A model generated the notes under the pieces. It was not told where the DNA came from and did no database searches. It saw only the letters and a list, made by a program, of their open reading frames with translations. Positions 61,445 through 64,000 of a DNA stretch of 64,000 bases are shown piece by piece. A program made the translations under genes and the position numbers. The DNA is from Candidatus Kurthia intestinigallinarum (GTDB taxonomy: Bacteria; Bacillota; Bacilli; Bacillales_A; Planococcaceae). Location: positions 186,001-250,000 of the forward strand of contig NZ_JTFC01000042.1 of the NCBI RefSeq assembly GCF_003991225.1, read 5' to 3'. Each line of letters starts with the position of its first letter. Within the stretch, counting starts at the first letter, position 1.

Positions 61445-63232
61445 TTAATTTGCGAGCTTTGTTTGCATCGTATAATAAAAGCCTTGTTGCTTCATTAACT
61501 GCTGATGGTCCCCGTGCTCATGAATTTCACCTTGCTGTAACACGAAAATTTGGTCCGCTTGCTCAATCGTTTTTAAGCGATGGGCAATAACAAAGCTTGT
61601 ACGGCCATGCATCAGATTATGCAGTCCTTTTTGAATATGCACCTCTGTACGCGTATCGACATTTGACGTCGCTTCATCTAAAATTAATACATCAGGGTCT
61701 TCTAAAATCGCACGTGCAATGGCAATTAGTTGCCGCTGCCCCTGGCTTAAATTTGTACCCCCAGAAGCAATTTGCGTATCATACTGTGCGGGTAAATGAC
61801 GAATAAATTGATGAGCATATGCAATCTCTGCGGCCTGCTCTACTTCCTCATCCGTCGCATCTAGGCGCCCAAAGCGAATATTTTCACGAATCGTTCCTGA
61901 GAATAAATACGTATCTTGCAGCACGACACCTATATGGTCACGTAAACTAGCGAGTTCATAGGCATTGATTGCTACATCATCAATCATAATGTCGCCAGCC
62001 TTGGCCTCATAAAATCGCGACAATAAATTAATAATCGTCGTTTTGCCTGAGCCAGTAGGTCCAACAAAAGCAATCATTTCACCAGGCTTCGCATGGAAGG
62101 AAATATTTTTCAAAATCGGTTTATTTTCTTCATATTCAAAATCAACATTTTTGAATATGACATCCCCTTTGAGTTTATCAATTTTCTTCGTTGCAGGCTT
62201 CTCCAGTACTTCTTCCTCTTCATCTAATACTTCAAAAACACGCTCCGCACCAGCAATAGCTGATTGGAAAACATTCAGTAGATTAGAAAGCTGATTAATC
62301 GGTTGAAAAAATTGGCGTGTATACGTCGTAAAGGCGGCGATAACCCCAATTGTTGTATAACCTTTAACCGCAAGCAATGCACCGACACCAATGACTAATC
62401 CCAAGCCAACATTATTCATTGCATTATTGATAGGTCCCATAAAACCTGAAATCGTTTCTGCGCGAACACCCGCATGACGAAGCGCTTCATTTTTATGATG
62501 AAATTCCTCAACATGCTGCTTTTCCTTACCAAATAACGTCACGACCTCTGATGCACTCAGGGATTCCTCAACGAAACCATTTACCCCACCCAATGCTTTT
62601 TGGCGCGCACGATAATTAACACTTGAACGCTTAATAATTTGCTTCGATAAAAAGACAATTAATGGAATGACAGTCATAACAACAAGTGCTAAGCGCCAAT
62701 CGAGCCAAAAAATCGCAATCGTTGTTCCAATAATCGTTAAGATGGCTGTTAAAATTTGCGTGACACTTTGCGTTAATGCCATATTTAAGCTATCAATATC
62801 ATTGGTGACACGACTCATTAAATCGCCTTGTTGACGGCCATCAAAAAAGCGAAGCGGTAGCACCTGAATTTTTTTAAATAGTTTGCGGCGTATACGCTGA
62901 ATCGTTTTTTGTGCCACATAAATCATAACAATCGTTTGGATATACGTGGCGATAAATAACCCCACATAGGTCGCGCCTAATACGAGCGACATCGAAATCG
63001 TTCCTTGTATGTCTAGCTTCATAATATAATGATCGACGATATACCCAATCAGCCATGGTCCTGCAATTTTTAATAATGTCGCCACAAAAACGGTAATCAT
63101 TGCGATAATAATGCCGAGGCGCTGCTTTTGCATGTAGTGCCATAAGCGCTTGACAGTCGACAATTGATCTTTTGGCTTTTCAAACGTCATACTGCCAATA
63201 CGCGGTCCTTTTTCTAACCCTGTTCTACTCAT
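61445..63232 (-). CDS. ABC exporter half-transporter, canonical subunit
   Basis: A 595-residue protein with six membrane helices (about 35-320) and a C-terminal ABC domain. Walker A is GPTGSGKTT, the signature is LSQGQRQL (Gln for the usual Gly), Walker B with catalytic Glu is VLILDEATSNVD, and the H-loop is IAHRLKTIE. It overlaps the upstream ABC gene by eight bases. With that gene it forms a heterodimeric multidrug-type exporter of the YfiBC/BmrCD class, in which this subunit carries the competent ATPase site. Confidence 0.88.
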   Translation of the reverse strand: MSRTGLEKGPRIGSMTFEKPKDQLSTVKRLWHYMQKQRLGIIIAMITVFVATLLKIAGPWLIGYIVDHYIMKLDIQGTISMSLVLGATYVGLFIATYIQTIVMIYVAQKTIQRIRRKLFKKIQVLPLRFFDGRQQGDLMSRVTNDIDSLNMALTQSVTQILTAILTIIGTTIAIFWLDWRLALVVMTVIPLIVFLSKQIIKRSSVNYRARQKALGGVNGFVEESLSASEVVTLFGKEKQHVEEFHHKNEALRHAGVRAETISGFMGPINNAMNNVGLGLVIGVGALLAVKGYTTIGVIAAFTTYTRQFFQPINQLSNLLNVFQSAIAGAERVFEVLDEEEEVLEKPATKKIDKLKGDVIFKNVDFEYEENKPILKNISFHAKPGEMIAFVGPTGSGKTTIINLLSRFYEAKAGDIMIDDVAINAYELASLRDHIGVVLQDTYLFSGTIRENIRFGRLDATDEEVEQAAEIAYAHQFIRHLPAQYDTQIASGGTNLSQGQRQLIAIARAILEDPDVLILDEATSNVDTRTEVHIQKGLHNLMHGRTSFVIAHRLKTIEQADQIFVLQQGEIHEHGDHQQLMKQQGFYYTMQTKLAN

Positions 63233-64000
63233 GCAGCACCCCTCCTTTTTCTAGTTGTGTTTCGACAATTTCTTGGTATACGGTATTGGTTGCAAGTAAT
63301 TCTTCGTGTGTACCAAGCCCAGCCATTTCACCATTTTCTAACACAAGAATTTTATCCGCATGACGAATTGATGAAATTTTTGACGCCACAATAATTTTCG
63401 TTGCTGCCTCAAAATCACGTGCAATGCTTTGTTGAATTTTTTTCTCTGATACCGCATCGACTGCCGATGTTGTATCATCTAAAATTAAAATTGCTGGCTG
63501 TCGGATAAATGCCCGGGCCATCGCCAGACGTTGACGCTGCCCACCAGATAGATTGCGCCCACCTTGTGCTACTGGGTGCTGTAGCCCATCATCAAATCGA
63601 GACACAAATTCAGAAGCTACCGATGCTTCGAGTGCATGCGCTAGCTCGCCCTCTGTCGCATCCTCACGTCCAAAGCGTAGTTGCTCTTCAATTGTGCCTG
63701 AGAGTAAAATGGCCTGCTGCGGAGCAAAGCCTATCGCCTGTCGTAATGTTTGTAAATCATACTGTTCAATTGGCCGATTATCGATTAACACACGTCCCTT
63801 TTGTGCTTCATACAGACGTGGAATTAATCGTACAAGAGACGTTTTGCCGCTTCCTGTCATACCAATAATGCCAAGTGTTTCATGTGGATGTAGTGTAAAT
63901 GAAATATCTTTTAAGACATATTCATCCTTGTTATAGTAATAAAACGATACATTATCAAATTCAATCTTGCCTTGAATCGGTGCCACAACCGCATCCGTAG
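63225..64000 (-). CDS. ABC exporter half-transporter, degenerate-site subunit (partial)
   Basis: Only the C-terminal ABC domain of about 255 residues is inside the window; the membrane domain lies beyond the right edge and the frame stays open to 64000. Walker A is GMTGSGKTS, the signature NLSGGQRQRLA, and Walker B reads LILDDTTSAVD, where Asp replaces the catalytic Glu. The H-loop position reads VASKISSIRHAD, with Lys instead of His. Both changes mark the non-catalytic partner of heterodimeric exporters such as BmrC or TM287. Confidence 0.88.
   Translation of the reverse strand, partial: TDAVVAPIQGKIEFDNVSFYYYNKDEYVLKDISFTLHPHETLGIIGMTGSGKTSLVRLIPRLYEAQKGRVLIDNRPIEQYDLQTLRQAIGFAPQQAILLSGTIEEQLRFGREDATEGELAHALEASVASEFVSRFDDGLQHPVAQGGRNLSGGQRQRLAMARAFIRQPAILILDDTTSAVDAVSEKKIQQSIARDFEAATKIIVASKISSIRHADKILVLENGEMAGLGTHEELLATNTVYQEIVETQLEKGGVLHE

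Overview
This is a low-GC Gram-positive chromosomal segment. Evidence: strong GGAGG-type ribosome binding sites, TTGACA/TATAAT promoters, intrinsic terminators after most operons, CcpA-type cre sites, an NagR-type dre operator, TPP riboswitches and secreted SH3b proteins. The gene set (HssRS, RbsRKDACB, NagP/NagA/NagB, SigL, UspA pairs, CsoR-type persulfide operon) points to Bacillales, most likely Planococcaceae/Caryophanaceae (Lysinibacillus, Solibacillus or Kurthia type). The family placement is inference. No prophage, insertion sequence, CRISPR array, rRNA or tRNA was seen. The window starts inside putP and ends inside an ABC exporter gene.

Layout. 0-6.9 kb: putP end, a degenerate sigma-54-type regulator, a diguanylate cyclase, heme-sensor-like HssRS and a GNAT enzyme. 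7-15.5 kb: YbaK deacylase, a 620-bp gene-free stretch, lipid kinase, helicase, two UspA proteins and a two-component system. 15.6-21.4 kb: ArsB, then a three-gene MoxR/VWA cassette facing a zinc-peptidase-like protein. 21.5-27.5 kb: small membrane proteins, an MFS pump, a persulfide (rhodanese/DsrE/TSUP) operon and a secreted repeat protein. 27.5-33.2 kb: acyl-CoA ligase, SstT, microproteins and ChrA. 33.3-37.9 kb: N-acetylglucosamine operon. 38-42.7 kb: PhzF, NlpC/P60, transglutaminase-like and small membrane/HTH genes. 42.8-49.1 kb: CMD protein and the ribose operon. 49.3-51 kb: rpoN. 51.2-55.2 kb: thiamine salvage operon behind two TPP riboswitches. 55.3-59.2 kb: three paralogous SH3b proteins and a GH25 lysozyme. 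59.4-64 kb: pyrrolidone peptidase, a decayed LysR/MFS pair and a heterodimeric ABC exporter.

Regulation can be read directly at several operons. The persulfide operon has a perfect inverted repeat between -35 and -10. The nag operon has cre over the -35 and dre after the -10. The rbs operon has two cre/RbsR-like palindromes just after the -10. putP and the first usp gene each have a one-mismatch cre.

The most unusual non-genic signal is a ~140-bp structured repeat present four times (23.7, 31.9, 41.3, 51.1 kb), always filling the gap between convergent genes and always in the same orientation. Other points of interest are the MoxR/VWA/unknown-protein cassette, a UspA gene whose ribosome binding site lies inside a hairpin, a sigma-54 activator homologue without its working parts, and a regulator/transporter pair in decay.
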